Source of the DNA: Acanthornis magna
Taxonomy: Eukaryota > Chordata > Aves > Passeriformes > Acanthizidae
DNA: 64,000 bases
Direction of reading: 5' to 3'
Assembly (NCBI GenBank): GCA_036785705.1
Contig: JAWUZG010000015.1
Span: 4,355,001 to 4,419,000, forward strand
The position numbers and the translations under genes are program-made. The notes below the pieces were generated by a model. The model ran no database searches. It was not told where the DNA came from and worked only from the letters and a program-made list of their open reading frames with translations. This document shows, piece by piece, positions 26,201 through 39,122 of the stretch (the first letter of the stretch is position 1; every line of letters starts with the position of its first letter).

Positions 26201-28929
26201 CAGTAGCCAAAGACTTTGTCACACCAGAGGTGTATGGGGACTGTACAGTCAGCTGAAAAGTTGTGCAAAATTCAGGTAACTTCATTTTTTTAAAATAGGA
26301 AAGCACTTTTCAAGTGGCTTCAGTTGCCAAAATAAGCTTGAATTTGTAAGAGCAAATGTAACAACAGTGCAAAGCAAAAAGCTTAGGGATAGCTATCCAG
26401 CCTGGGATGGATTCCTGGAAGTGGCAGGAGTGCTTGACCACAGGTGCCTTTCTGAATTTTCAAAGAATTTCACTGAAAATTGTCACCAGCTAAATGTATG
26501 AAAACATGGTAAATGGCAATACAAGAAAGCTGTTTTGTTAATTGATAAATATAATTAAGGGCACCACATTAGTATTAATTTATATGGCTAATTAACTGAA
26601 GCAATTTGTACTAACACATAGTTTTGTTATAACCCTGATAGTTCTGCTTCGTGGACAGTACATTTTTGGATACTAACACTCGTGGATTAAGCAAACACTT
26701 CTAAACAACTAAGTACCAAGTCTCTTGGAACTGCAAGACAAGTCAGCAAAGATGATTTGGGGACATTCGGGTGTCCCAGCAGTGTGGGCAGGACAGCACG
26801 GCTCACACCTGAGGATCTGGGCTGCTCCCCTGCTGCAGGGGGAGAATGGATGGCAGCTCTTCTCTGAACCCAGCAGGATGTGTGAGTGCTCTGACCTCTT
26901 GTAGATGCTTTGAAGAGCAAGAGCTCTGTGCTTGGGAAAGCCCAGACTGCAGCCAGCGCTCACCCAACAACTTCCTCCCACGCAGGCTGTGGCAGTGGCA
27001 CTTTGCCACTGAATTCCCAGACCAAGCAAATCTGGGCTGATTTCCCTCCTGCCAGAGGAAACACGAGCTGCATTGCTTCCGCCTGCAGCCTGGCTCTGTC
27101 CCAGCTCCAGAGCCCTCCTCTGCCCTGGCTCAGGCACTTGTGGGCTTGGAGTCACAAGGGGATGAGCCCCTCAAAGAGAGAGGTTTTGCCAAATCCTGCG
27201 TTTTGTACAGAGCCTGGCCACAGCCACAGTGCAGGTTCGGATATGAACAAATCCACGCTGATGTGGCTGAAGTCCCAGGGCAGGAGACTCATCCCGTGTT
27301 CCCACAGATACAAACTCTAAACCTGCATCCCCAGGTCCAAAGGGACCCTCTCTGTGCACACCCCCGCTGGTAGGTGCTGAGCTGGCACTAATTACAAATT
27401 TGCTAATTGCTCCAAGCTCCATTGCCTTGCTGCTTTCCACAGGCAGTGTTTGGCCACGGCTTTTGCTGAACTGGGGGCTCTGCTTGGAAGCTTGATAAAA
27501 TCTGCAGGGAGACACCTGCCAATCTTCACACACAACATCTTTATTTTAATTTATTGGCAGCATTTAGAGGAATTGGCTTCTGTGCAGCATCAGTTGAACT
27601 TCATTAAAATAATAAGAGAGTTAAGTTGGTAAAAACAAACCTGGCCAGTTGGCAACCTCAGACTTTTGTCAGGACTGATCTGTGCTGGAAGATATAGATT
27701 TAGTCCATCTAGAGTAATAAAGTCCCATGATCCCATGGTTAAAATGTCTTTTTCCCTGGTAGCTGATGCAATTCATTAATTATATGACATTTCCACAATG
27801 ATTCCTCCAGAAGACAACCCTGGATGCCAAGGTTTACATTACATTTTCAATTACAAAGATATCCATATGGTGACTCTGCAGTATGTACAACTGCTTAACA
27901 TGCATCCAAGCCCTGCTGCAGTGCTAGAAGTGCTTGTGATCTGCTGGAAAATCCCTTTCTCGATGTGGTGCTCTTGCTGGGGTCCCACACTGATTGTGGG
28001 ATGGGGGCGGCATTTAGGTGTTCCAGGCAGGAAAATTCCTGGAAATTAAAACCCAAATCCTTGGGGTTTTTTTAGGCTACCAGATTTTTTAATAGCCTCT
28101 TGTGTGAGAATGAGTTTGATGTGTGAGGATGAGTTTAAATCAGCATTACAGACCATCAGTGGCCTGAAAACCAGCAGTGACATGGGCAAGGTTTTAGACT
28201 AAGCCAACGGGGCTCAGCCCAGGCATGGATTCCCCAGGCAGGCTCTGAGGAGCTGCTGAAGCATCAGAGCCCATCTCCTACTCCCTGGTGGGATATGTGT
28301 GCTGCACTGGGCGTCTTTAGCCCCACGCAGAGGATCAGGCACACAGACACCCAAAGGAGGGGCAGGCTGCAGGGTGAGGTGCTGCCATGGACACACAGGA
28401 GGGGCACCCAGTGCTGGCCATGTTGGTATTTTTCCATTCCAGGGCTGGTCCTGCCCGTATAGGATCAGTTAGTGTTGTAGAAGCTGCTTAACTTAACCAC
28501 TAGGTTGAAAAGTACAAGCTGTGATTCAAGTGCAGCATGGTCTGAGGGACTGCACTGATTTGGACAGAACCCTTGGAGAAAAACTCATTCACGGCTCTCA
28601 GGTGGCTTGCAGCAGTTTGATGCTCAGCCAGCACCACATGGACCATCCTTGTTTCTCCCCAAACATTGTGTGACACAAGTGGGGCCAGAAAGGAAAGCAC
28701 AGGTTTTCCTTCGGCAGCACTGGAGTGTGGATTGTCAAACAGCAGAGCTGCAGGGTTATTTTCCCAGCTCTGGACAGGGGATGTGTCCATGGCCTGTGCT
28801 TTCTCCTCCCAGCTGCAGGCACTCCCTGCTCCAAGGATGCTCCCTGCAGCACCGGAGTCAGGAGTCAATGCTGTTTGCACAGTTCACTCCGATTATCCCT
28901 GCAATGTAACCTCAGAGCAGTAAACCAGT
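17281..28929. other. Intergenic desert, segment 3
   Basis: Mostly unremarkable single-copy sequence of mid GC content, with no gene seen. A stretch at 17895-18030 has faint MIR-like words. A/T-rich stretches are at 20440-20900, 22720-22860 and 26260-26700. Confidence 0.75.
28101..28138 (+). repeat. 19-bp tandem duplication
   Basis: TGTGTGAGAATGAGTTTGA is followed directly by TGTGTGAGGATGAGTTTAA, two differences in 19. Confidence 0.9.
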
Positions 28930-29350
28930 GGCATATATATAGTTGAACAATTATATGTATTGTGACTAAATTTCCCCCAAAGATCTCATTCAGGATGTTA
29001 GAGTGAAAGGATCATAAAATGAATTAATAGCTGATTCACTGTATAATTTCCTAGTTCAATATACTTTAGTGTACCAGCTAAATGAGCCATACACAGCATT
29101 CAGCTCAGCCAGTTAACAGCTTTATCATTGAGATCTCAGGCTTAGAAATAAAAGCAATTCTTCTGAAGTAATTGCGTCTAATTAAAAGAAACATTTAAAA
29201 AGTGTAACCAAAAGGAATTCATTTCAAATGGAAAATTAATGCTGAAAAATAGCCCTGAGCTCTCTTGTCTTTGCTAATAGCTAAGCATTCTCAGAATAAT
29301 TAAACTGTTTTGAGATGTTGATACCTTTCCCTGTTCGAAATTATAGCCAT
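28930..29350. promoter_or_regulatory. Candidate conserved non-coding block (strong)
   Basis: About 420 nt of A/T-rich, repeat-free, nearly CpG-free sequence with TAATTA at 29179-29184 and 29297-29302, bounded by GC-richer sequence on both sides. Of all the desert, this block looks most like a deeply conserved enhancer. Confidence 0.4.
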
Positions 29351-29663
29351 GGCCTGGCACAGAGCAAACCCTGAGCATGGCTGGGGATGAGTGTGGGGTT
29401 AGGGAGGGCAGGGTAGGAGGATTCCCACCCTGGTGCTGCTTCACCCTGCCACAAATCAGGGTCTTTGCAGCATCCTTTGAGAAAGCAGGCTTGTCCAGCC
29501 AGAGGAGCTGAACTCAGCATGGCACGGGGCTGGGAGGCTCTACCAGATGCTGGGACTCCCCATAAAAGCAGAGGAATTAACTGATAATAGCTCTCTTTAA
29601 AAGTGTGTGTATTTTGTTAGATATTTGCTCATCTCTGCAGCACCCAGCTAGCTGAAGGGTCAG

Positions 29664-29697
29664 GGTGGAACTTGTTCCTAGGTGGAACTTGTTCACT
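29664..29697 (+). repeat. 17-bp tandem duplication
   Basis: GGTGGAACTTGTTCCTA is followed by GGTGGAACTTGTTCACT. The copies share the first 14 bases. Confidence 0.88.
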
Positions 29698-30406
29698 GCT
29701 TTTCTGTCACTGTTTTAGCATGAGCAGAAAGCGCAGCGTTTTAACTGCACCCAGAAAGGTCCCACAGTAAATATACAGAATTAGTGTTCCCAGCTGGTGT
29801 CTGTGCTCTTTGTGAGTGTCAGCCTGGCTGCTCATGACAGAGATGATCCCACCTCCTGCAGGTTCCTCATCTGCTCCTTCATCCCTTGCTCCTTTCCCTG
29901 TGCTCGTTTTGGCAGGGAACATTTCAGAGCTGGGTGTGCAGTGAAACCCCTCCTCAGGTGCACCTGAGGCTGCCCCTTCCCCTCCCTCCACCCAAGGGTT
30001 TGTTGGTGTTGGAACAATAAATGTGCCTCCCATGAAACTGTGAGGACGAGCACAAAAGCCCCGCTTTGAGCAGCAGCTCTGTTTTTAATCCCCTGTGCTG
30101 GGCTGGGAGTGCTGCTCTAGTTAATAACCTGTACCTGGGTGAACCAGGAGACCCAAAAGGTGGCTGTTGGCGTGACAAGGATGTTTGGGGCCTGAAATAG
30201 TTGTTATAATGTCTCATTTGCATGGATTGAATGGCCACCAGCATAAGGCACCTGCTGCAGCTGGTGCTGCCAAAACAACCATCATCCAGAGTGGGCAAGA
30301 AATTGCCAACATTGCTGTAGGACCCAGAGCACTGGGAAGGGATCTCAAAAGCTTCTGCTTTGTCAGGAAACACAGATACCCCAGATGTGAATCTTTTTCT
30401 GGAATC

Positions 30407-30421
30407 TTTTTTTTTTTTTTT
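30407..30421 (+). repeat. Poly-T, 15 nt
   Basis: A homopolymer run, perhaps the worn tail of an inserted element, though no element is recognisable beside it. Confidence 0.9.
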
Positions 30422-31250
30422 CCTTGAGAAGTGAATGCAAAAGCAGAAAAAAGTTGTGAAAATGTCCATGTTTGATTTCAGCATCTTTGTTAGTGTTTGA
30501 CTCTCATATTGAAGCAACTTCTCATTGGGAAGCAAACACTGACAGAATTGAGTAATTTAAAGTGTTAAAAAGGTCAAACCCAAACTCTTCTGACCCCAGT
30601 GACTTTTTTTGCTGGGTAACCAGGACGTAAGTGCTTTTGAGACTTCAACTTTGTACTAGTTGAGGGAGGGAATTTGTTCTTTTAAAATCCTTGTGGGATG
30701 GGAATGTAGTTTCTCATGCTGCTGCAAGTGGGAAGCTCAGGGAATCTTTGGGGGCTGCTGCTCATTACAGCCAGTACCTACTGAATTTGCTTTCATTATG
30801 TTATTTGGTAACGACAACAGAAGTAAGCATTTTCCATCTGAGACTTGTTTAAAATATTCCCAGTGAATTCTGTAAATGTACAATAATGTGAAATGTGAGT
30901 ACACAGTTGTACCACTGACCCTACAATATAACCTTTGTCTCTGCTGCCTTGTTTCCCTTTCCACAATGCTGTGTTCTTTCGTGTGTTTCCTTGATGTTTC
31001 TCTTCAAATTGTAGAAAATCAAAGTTTTCTCCCTTTTATTCCAGAGGCAGAGCAGAAGAGTAACATCTGCAGACAGGATTCTGTGACATGTATTGCCACA
31101 TGTTTTTCTTTTACAGATGATACTGAGAACATCACAATCTCTCAGGGAATAGGTAGAACTGGTCCCTGCTCTTGGCAGCAGATTGGTGAAGGCCCTACCC
31201 TGATCCACTTGCTCAAAATTGTGCCTCTATTTTCTGGATATTCCAGAACT

Positions 31251-31303
31251 TTCTCTTTTTCTTTTTTTTTTTTTCTTTTTTCTTTTCTTTTTTTTTTTTT
31301 TTT
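31251..31303 (+). repeat. Pure pyrimidine tract, 53 nt
   Basis: T-runs are broken only by C, with no purine for 53 nt. It sits immediately upstream of an A/T-rich candidate regulatory block. Confidence 0.95.
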
Positions 31304-31309
31304 AATTCC

Positions 31310-31600
31310 TGAGTGTTTCTAATTGAGCTAACATTATTAGAAGGGGGTTTTTTTCTTTAAAAAAAAAGCCCTTTCCCAAATTCCCTTTGCGTTTCAGTAG
31401 CTCTTTAATATGCAAGGCAGCAAGAGATGAACTGGGTCTAATTACGAGTCCCTGGAGTAGCCAGTCAGAAAATGAATTGATGCCTTTTTCCTTATGAACA
31501 ATGCATGTACCACAAATTAGAGGCGCCATCACCAGAGATTTAATTACAAAATATCATTACTTTCACACATCATTTCAGATTTGGCCTGATCAAATCAAAG
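31310..31600. promoter_or_regulatory. Candidate conserved non-coding block
   Basis: It directly follows the 53-nt pyrimidine tract and has TAATTA at 31439-31444 and 31541-31546, both followed by C. No repeat is recognisable. Confidence 0.38.
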
Positions 31601-34600
31601 TTGGGGGAGAGAGAGACGGGGGGGAGGCGGGCACAGGGAAAAACTGCACCACTAGCAGGGTCATTCGTTCAGGGGTACTTGAATGCAGGAGGGAATTGGT
31701 GTTATTGAAGCTTCCCAAAAGGCAATTCTGCAGAGAAGTGGCGGCCGGGAGGAAATTCATTTCCTTTTCCAAGGGAGGCTTCAGGCAGTTCAGCTGTCCA
31801 GGGAAAACATGGCATGGACACAGCGACCAGGGCAGGGTGGGATTCACTGGGAGGAGCTGCCTGAAGACCACGGGCATGTCCAGCCCCAGGGCAAGCTTGA
31901 CCCTGCTTGTGGAGAGGGGAATTTTTTGTCAAGTGGGAAAAATGTGATGAAAACAGCATTTAGACTGCTATCACTTGGCTCTAGCTGGGCTTCCTCTGCC
32001 TCTGGCAGCAAAAGCTGTGTATGGAAAAATAAGGGATTTAATACCAAAATGTATCTAAGTGTACTCCAGGCATATACAGTGTACATTATCCGGTGTCATT
32101 CCTGACAAGCCTCCCCAAAACCAAATGCTGGAACTAGCTGTTCATGCCAAAGTGCATGATGGATTTTGTCAAGGGGAATGGCTGCCAAGGGAGGCCTGGA
32201 AACTCATTTGCTGAAGCCTTCAGCCCACAATTGTGGTTTAAAGGTCACAATGGCCACCAGAAAAAAAGGGGTCTGGTGTGAGTTGGGAGGAGGGATTGGC
32301 TGCTTTTGCTTCCCTGGTCTCTGTTCAGTCCTGAACAATACCAGAGTGAGCAGATCACCTCCTTAATTTTCATAAGACAAATCTGTTTCTGCAGCTGGGC
32401 TTCTCTATAGCTTGTGGTGCTTCCTACACAGAGCAGATTAAATGGTCAGTGGTCCTTGTTCTGTGAGAAAATTCAGGTTTCATTCACTGAGCGTCCCAGG
32501 TAAGAGTCCTCCCTTTTGGTCCCTGCCCACTGAAAAGGAGCAGCAGCGTTTGTAGCTTGGAGCATGACTGTGGACAGTAGGAAGGTCTCTGGGCTCAGTG
32601 GTCCTGTGACAAATTGGACAATTTGGTGAGTCTTCAGAAACTGAGTGGTTCTGGTGCTGGGACTCGCCACTGCAGAAGGGGAAGTGTCAGAAATACCCCA
32701 GCAAAATAAAAAGTAATAGGCTGTTAGTGTCTAATGTGCACCTGAGTGCTGATTGCTGTTAGTGGCTCAATGCTGCAGCATCAGAAATCTTTTTCCATCC
32801 CAAGGCAAAAGTGAGGCTCTTCTCCATCTGGAGTGACACCTGTCTGGGGCTGATTTAAGGGCTGGCAGTCGAGCAGGGTCACTGGTGCTGAGCTGATGCC
32901 ATAAAGCCAATCAGCAGCACTGGGGAGGGGAGGGCAGGACGGCTGCTCAGCCCTGGGATGATTTACAGCCCCTGCAGCCAGCCCAGGCCACGGGCTGTGA
33001 TTATTTCCCGGCCGGACGCACAAGCCAATCGTTTCAAGAAGGTAAAATGCTCCTCAAAATTTATGAGGAAAATGATGGCTTGTTGAATACATGATGTAGC
33101 GAGATGTAGTTTCACATTAACTTAAGAGGCATTTATGGGGCAATATTCATCTTCCCTGTATTATGGCAAGTATAATATGAGAGGATGCTATGTCATGGGG
33201 ATATGAGACCTGACAGATACGATGTACACAGAGGGGAGACCGTGATGGAACAGAAAAAGACAGGAAAAGCCAGAGCCACAGGATGAATGTGGATAGAGCC
33301 CAAGAGGATATTGTGAGAGCGGGAGATGCCACTCTTCTCCTCCACCTGTGGAAGCTGAAGTTGCTCTGCCACTCCCATAGGCTGTCCCTGAAGTTCCACT
33401 TGTGACTCAAGGTCAAGCCCCATTCCCCACCAAATCATTGTAAGAGCTGCTCAGCTTTGGTTTTTGTTCCGTGGACAAGTGAAGTCCGAGGGATTAAAGT
33501 GCCTGGTAATTCCAGTGGAATTGTTGTACACGTGGCAGCAAGGGCTTCGACCACCACGAACGAGCTGTGAATGTATGGCCATGTTGCAAAGAGAAAAATG
33601 ATTGCTTCCAATAATATCCAGTAATATCCTGCCTATTAGCTGGACTCTGCCATGCAAGCACATGGGCTATAAAAGGTGGTGTGGTCTCAGGGAGGAAGCA
33701 GCAGACTCCCTCGGGAGCAGGGCAGAAAGGCACATTTTTCACTGTGGCTAAATATAGCTGGGCCCTCGCAGAGCTCTCTCCAGCTGGCAAAGCACACAGC
33801 TCCTGTCTGCTGCACATCTGACTCCTCGGAACCTGCAGCGCAGGCCAAGCTCTCAGCCTGCTCCAAGTGAGCTTCCCTGCTTTAGTCTGGCAAAACTGTA
33901 GCTGAAAGTAATTCCTAAGCACTTTCCCCCCTCCCCGCCCTGCATTGAGCTGCAGGCAGAATTTTGCACTAGAAACTGCTTGGCTTGGTAATGGGGATCA
34001 AACCACTGGAGCTGTGTGTTAAAGCAGCATCCTTGGGGCAAGCCCTGTCCCTGTGGTGTCTGACCCCAGGCACCCAGGGAAGGTCTCTGGGCTGTCCCCT
34101 GGTCTCTCCTTACTGTGTAGGAGCACAGGCTGTAGCAACAGGAGACATTGCTGTGGCCAAATCCTGCGGTAAGTGATGCAGGAAAAAGCCCTTTCCCTGC
34201 TGCCGGGGAAGTAGCCACTGCAGAGGGGTCTCAGTCTCTGGAGATATTCCTCCCTGGCCATTATGTGCAGGAAAAGGGGTTAAATTCTGTGTTTTCTCCT
34301 TTGGTATATTGAAAACACCAAGCAGAGCTGTGAGTGCTGCCTTAAGGAAATAACAATTGCCTTTAAAGCAGGGACTAATCACCACAAGACCAGAAAGCTC
34401 ATGCAAAGCCAAAAGTTTCACGGCATCTCTGGTTCAGCCCTTTCCTCTGAGAGCTGCAGTGCTTCCCCCCATGCCTGACCCATCTGTTCCTTGGGAGGAA
34501 GGGATGTTGCACCTCTTGGGGTCAGAGCTCAAAAAACCAAAAGCAGTGCAGGATTAGATGAAGGCTGAAAGACTTTTCAGGAGCTGCAGCAGCCAGGCAC

Positions 34601-34689
34601 AGGAGATGGGCTGAGGCTGGAGGAGATGCCTGAAGAGGTGCCTGGGTGTGGAGGAAAGGTTGCAAAAGCCACGGTGAAGAGGCAAGAGA

Positions 34690-35090
34690 GCAGGATGATG
34701 TATAACACCCATTACATCGGAGAGAAATTAAAAGGATTGATTGATATCAATTATCAGGTGCAATTTGTTGCTGCACAATTGACACGTTAATCACCTCCCT
34801 GCTGCATTTCAGCATTGCAGGATTTTTGACCAATTTGAAAGGTTTACAGCAACAATATGATGCTGATTTATCTCTCCTTAATAAAAAAGTGATCAACTGA
34901 AACCTGCATCCATCATTCTGTTTATCACTCATGGTGATTTATTAACTAATTATACTTACAGTGGGTCTTTTTCTATAAGTATGGATAACAGAGTGATGCG
35001 GTGTCAGTGCAAGTCATAAATAATGCCACAGTACAGTATATTTAATACTCACTCCTAGGACCAGCCCATAACAAGATGCTTTGATTAAGG
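34690..35090. promoter_or_regulatory. Candidate conserved non-coding block
   Basis: A 400-nt A/T-rich stretch with TAATTA at 34947-34952 and several ATCAATTATC and GTTAATC motifs; no repeat and no plausible coding frame. Confidence 0.38.
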
Positions 35091-35363
35091 TAAGCAGATG
35101 GCTCCGTTTGTCAGGAATGGTCCTGAAATTGCACATCGAGGAAACGAGTCCATTTCTCATGTTTTCAGCACTGGACATCACACAAATGTCTCAACCATGT
35201 AATCCAGATCAGGAGAAACACTCCCAGTTTGGCTGATTTTCCACAGGCATTTGCAAGCTCTCACCAGACCTCACAGCATCCTGAGACTGAGCAGCAGGGT
35301 GGTGTCCAGGGTTGAGCTCTGCAGAGTAAGAATCAACCACAAATGCAAGAAAACAGGGCCCCA

Positions 35364-35395
35364 AGAAAAAGGGGTTCCGAGAAAAAGGGGCTCCA
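35364..35395 (+). repeat. 16-bp tandem duplication
   Basis: AGAAAAAGGGGTTCCG is followed by AGAAAAAGGGGCTCCA, two differences in 16. Confidence 0.88.
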
Positions 35396-36369
35396 CTGTG
35401 GATTTTAAAACTGAGGTGGGGAGCTGACAAAAATCAGAACCTCTCCAGCCATCATAGAAGGGAATTTACTTGTTTGTTTGTTTTGAAGTGACAAGTTATC
35501 AGGCCCCTAAATCGGTTTCATCCATCAAAAGTACCTTGTACAACACGTGTAGGTTATGGTAATTGGCTAATCTAGACTCCTAGGATTTCTGCCTTGACAA
35601 AGAGATGTGGTCAGTTCCCTTGCCTCGCACAAGAGGACGATGATGTGACTCTATTAAACAATTACACCCAGTAATTGTGTAATCTCAAGGAGAAAGCAGA
35701 GTCTCAAATGACACATCGGACAGCTCGGTGCTGCCTTGCCAGGCTGTACAATCCCCTCCACTGCAGAGAAGAGATGCTATGAAATGTGTCACTGAGGTGA
35801 TGGCACTGCCAAAGCAGCCCTGCAGTGACTGGACTGGTTGTGTATTTTCAGTTTTCTTTCCCTAAGAAATCTTACAGAACCAACTGGTGTTTTCACACTT
35901 GCATTAAAGAGCAATGCAAGACACCCCAGGGCTGCTCAGCTTCAATGTCATTTTCCTCTTCCTAAAATCAGCTGGGAAGTACCCTGCAAATCCCAGCCTT
36001 AAACTTCTTAGCCTCCTTTCTGCTTGGAAAGCAAGTACAAAAAAGGCAGAGATTCTCCAAAGCACCAGGGCTGGGGCCTGATGCTTCCTGTGCTGGCTCC
36101 TAAGGGTGCAGCAGGAATCCTTGTTTTCCCTTTTTTCTCCTGCACATCCTCATTCTCCTGCTGGGGTGCAGGTGCTGGGGCATCAAGGCTGCTCTGGCAG
36201 ACTGCTGCTCTGCTCAGCCTCGATTCAGGCAGAGCCAGCCCCAGCTGTTTCCTTTAGTATCTGAGGCTGGGGTGAAGTGCCACTTGCATCCCACAGCAGG
36301 AAGGTGAGGGCACCGGAGGATAACCTGGGCACAGCTGGGGTGGCTCTGGGTGCAGGGGCATCCCTTACC

Positions 36370-36880
36370 CTATCACTGTGCGGTAGACTCAAATATACTC
36401 ATAATCCAGTTTCCAACCTTCTGGGTTTGGACCAGAACCATCCTCAACTCCTTCACCTTGATGTCTGCCCACAAATGCATTTAGAGTCCATTCTTTCTCA
36501 TGAACTTTCACTAAAAATATGATTTATCTTAGCAAGAACAATATTCCATTACCTTAAAGAAGCTTTCTTCATCTTCTTTATCCATCACTGGCCTAAGTCC
36601 ATAGTGAATATTCTGGGTCTGGACTCCCTTGTCCTTTAGTTTTACATAGCTATAGATCATACAAATTTTATTTTTGTATTGATTTATATCTGTAATTAAG
36701 AACCCCATGTAAATGCAGTATATAATGGCTATTTTCCCATCATGCTGGTACTTTGCTCCCAGCCCTGTTATTGACTTTGCTGACTTATCCAGATCTACTC
36801 TGAAAATACTAGGTGGAGCACAGATGTTTTTTGGGAGAGTATCTTATTCTCTGTTTGGACGTGGCCTGTAAAATCTCCAA
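36370..36880. other. A/T-rich unexplained segment
   Basis: About 500 nt of A/T-rich sequence. It could be a conserved block or the worn body of an old transposon; I see no terminal repeats or coding remnant to decide. Confidence 0.25.
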
Positions 36881-38285
36881 TTAAACCTGTCTTTTTCCAC
36901 CCCAATAATATGCCTCTGCTTTTTGACTACAGCTTGCATTTCTGACAGAGAGCAGCAGTGGCTGAGCACCATGTGGCAGCACCGTCCTGGAGCACAGGAG
37001 GCCAAACAATAACATCATCCCAGAGCGCAAGTGTGGAGGGAACTGAGGGGATGCGTGGTTGGTACATGAAAAGGATCCGTAACCTGACAGAGCACTCAAA
37101 CCTGCAGCAGAGAATTGTTAAATTATTGCACAATTAATGGTTGTTTAAAAGAAAAGCAGGAAAAGATGCAAAACAAAAAAATCCCTTTTTGAGAATTCTT
37201 TTGCAGGGCTGATGGGCACAGGCAGGATTGCAGCTGCAGAGACACTGCAAAAATTACCCAGCACCTCCTGGGGGAACAACACACAGTGACAGATCCATAA
37301 TTTATAGGGGGCAGTCAGTGCTCAATAATTAGGACATAATTTACACTGAGTGGGTTTGGGTGGTGGGAGGAGAAAGGCAGTTTTGTTTGTTCTCCTGTTC
37401 CTTTCCTGGGTGTCTGTCCTAGAGCTGGAGAGGAGAGGATGCTCCTGACAGGCTTGGGTACATCCCACCCATCTCTCCATCAAGGGTGTGAGCTCATAAT
37501 GACCATTTTGCTGGTTTTTCAGATGGAGAGGCCAGATTTGTCTGCTCTGATCCTTGGCACAGCTCTTCCTTTCTTGGTGTTTAATCCACATGATCCCTCC
37601 TAGACCAGAGGCTCCAGGCATCCCCACGATCCTGTACCACAGCTCGACTCATGCATTGGATTGCCTGTCCCAGCGACTTGAGCACATCTGTGCCCTGTGA
37701 GGGGCTTGGCACCTCGAGCCCACCACCATCCTCAAGGCCTGGAGCAGTGGGAAATACAACGTTCTGCCTTTTGGCCACAGAGCTGCCGTGCAACCAGGCT
37801 GCACCTCACCTGTCCTCGTGGCTGCCCACCTTCCCTGCCCTGCCAGGGCTTGCAGGGCTTAGGATGAGCCATCTTTGCAGGTCTGGTCCTCAGGGACACT
37901 TTCACTGGCAGGACATGGCTGTGCTCCGAGAGCAGAGCCAAGTTAATCCACTTCCACTGAGGGAGCCAGCTCTGTAGGACTAAGGGGGGATCGCAGGAGA
38001 AAAAAGTCTTAATGTAACACTGCAGAAGCTAAAAAAATCCTGGGAGGTTTGGGGTAGGTGCTTCCTGACATGTGTGAGGAGGGAGATCACCCTGTACACT
38101 TCTCAGTAAATCTGTGCCCAAGCTGTCAGCATGAGGAACAACAGGAGCCCTGTATTTATGCTTAAATTTAAAGCTGAAGTGTGTCTCCAGAGCTGATGTG
38201 TAAACGAGACTAAGGACCTACAGCTCTGAAATTGAGAGGGAGAGCGATGGAAATCACCTCTTCCTTCCTAAATTAGCCCTGCCCT

Positions 38286-38495
38286 GATCACTGAATCATT
38301 AAGGCTGGAAAAGACCTCTGAGATCAAGTGGGGGCATTAGCCCAGCCCTGCCAAGCCCATCACTAACCCACGTCCCCAGGACCACATCTACACCGCTTCT
38401 GCAACTCTCCCAGGGGCAGCAATTCACCACTTCCCCAGGCAGTCTGTTCCAATGCTGGCCACCCTTGCAGTGTAGAAATCCCCTCTAATATCACA
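38286..38495 (-). mobile_element. CR1 LINE 3' fragment (about 210 bp)
   Basis: Ordered landmarks are clear: CTGAATCATTAAGGCTGG, AAAGACCTCTGAGATCA, CCACATCTACACCGCTTCT, CAGGCAGTCTGTTCCAATG, GTGTAGAAATCCCCTCTAAT. This is the longest and clearest CR1 copy here and is non-coding. The open frames over it are shadows. Confidence 0.9.
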
Positions 38496-39099
38496 CGGAA
38501 ATGACAATAAGCGATGGAAACTTTGCTGCCTGCCCCATCCTGTGGCTGCAGCATCAGCCAGCTCTGCCCTGTGGTGAGGGGAAGGTGTGGGTGCCCCAGC
38601 AGTGTGACAGACACCACCTGCAGTGACAGGACAGGCAGGATCCAGCCCCACCAAAGCCACCGGATGCAGCCACTGGGGCAGCCGCAAAGGCGTTAAATTT
38701 TATTTCCTCATGGGGAAGAGGCTTGCAAGAGAAGCAGGTAAAAAATGGCTTGGCTTCATCTTTCTCTCATTTTAGAAAAATTAATTTTTGAGAAACCTCC
38801 ACAGTTTCACTATTTCTGGTGCTTAAATCAGGCTGCCTGACAGCCTGTCCAGGGCTATTTATGGCATCCCTCACCATAGCCATCTTCAGAGAGTGCTGAG
38901 CCATCTGCAGACCACGAGTGCCATCTTCTGGGAACCCACACCGCATCCCATTCCCCTTCCCCGCAGCAGCCCGGAGCCGAGCCATAAATCTCGATTCCAG
39001 AGGAAAAAGTTTCGCTGCACTGAGCCTCACCCTTGGGTTTGCCACCACTGGGTAGCAAAGCATCACCAGCCGCAGGGCAGCAGGGGCTCCTCGCTGGCC

Positions 39100-39122
39100 T
39101 GTGGGGAAACTGAGGCAGAGAC
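39100..39122 (+). mobile_element. Possible MIR core fragment
   Basis: TGGGGAAACTGAGGCAGAGA is the best-known stretch of MIR elements, but the flanks do not extend the match, so this could be chance. Confidence 0.3.

Larger units (their letters stand above)
29351..38285. other. Intergenic desert, segment 4
   Basis: No gene seen. It contains poly-T and pyrimidine tracts, three A/T-rich blocks and two tiny tandem duplications. An A/T-rich stretch of lower interest lies at 33020-33200. Confidence 0.75.
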
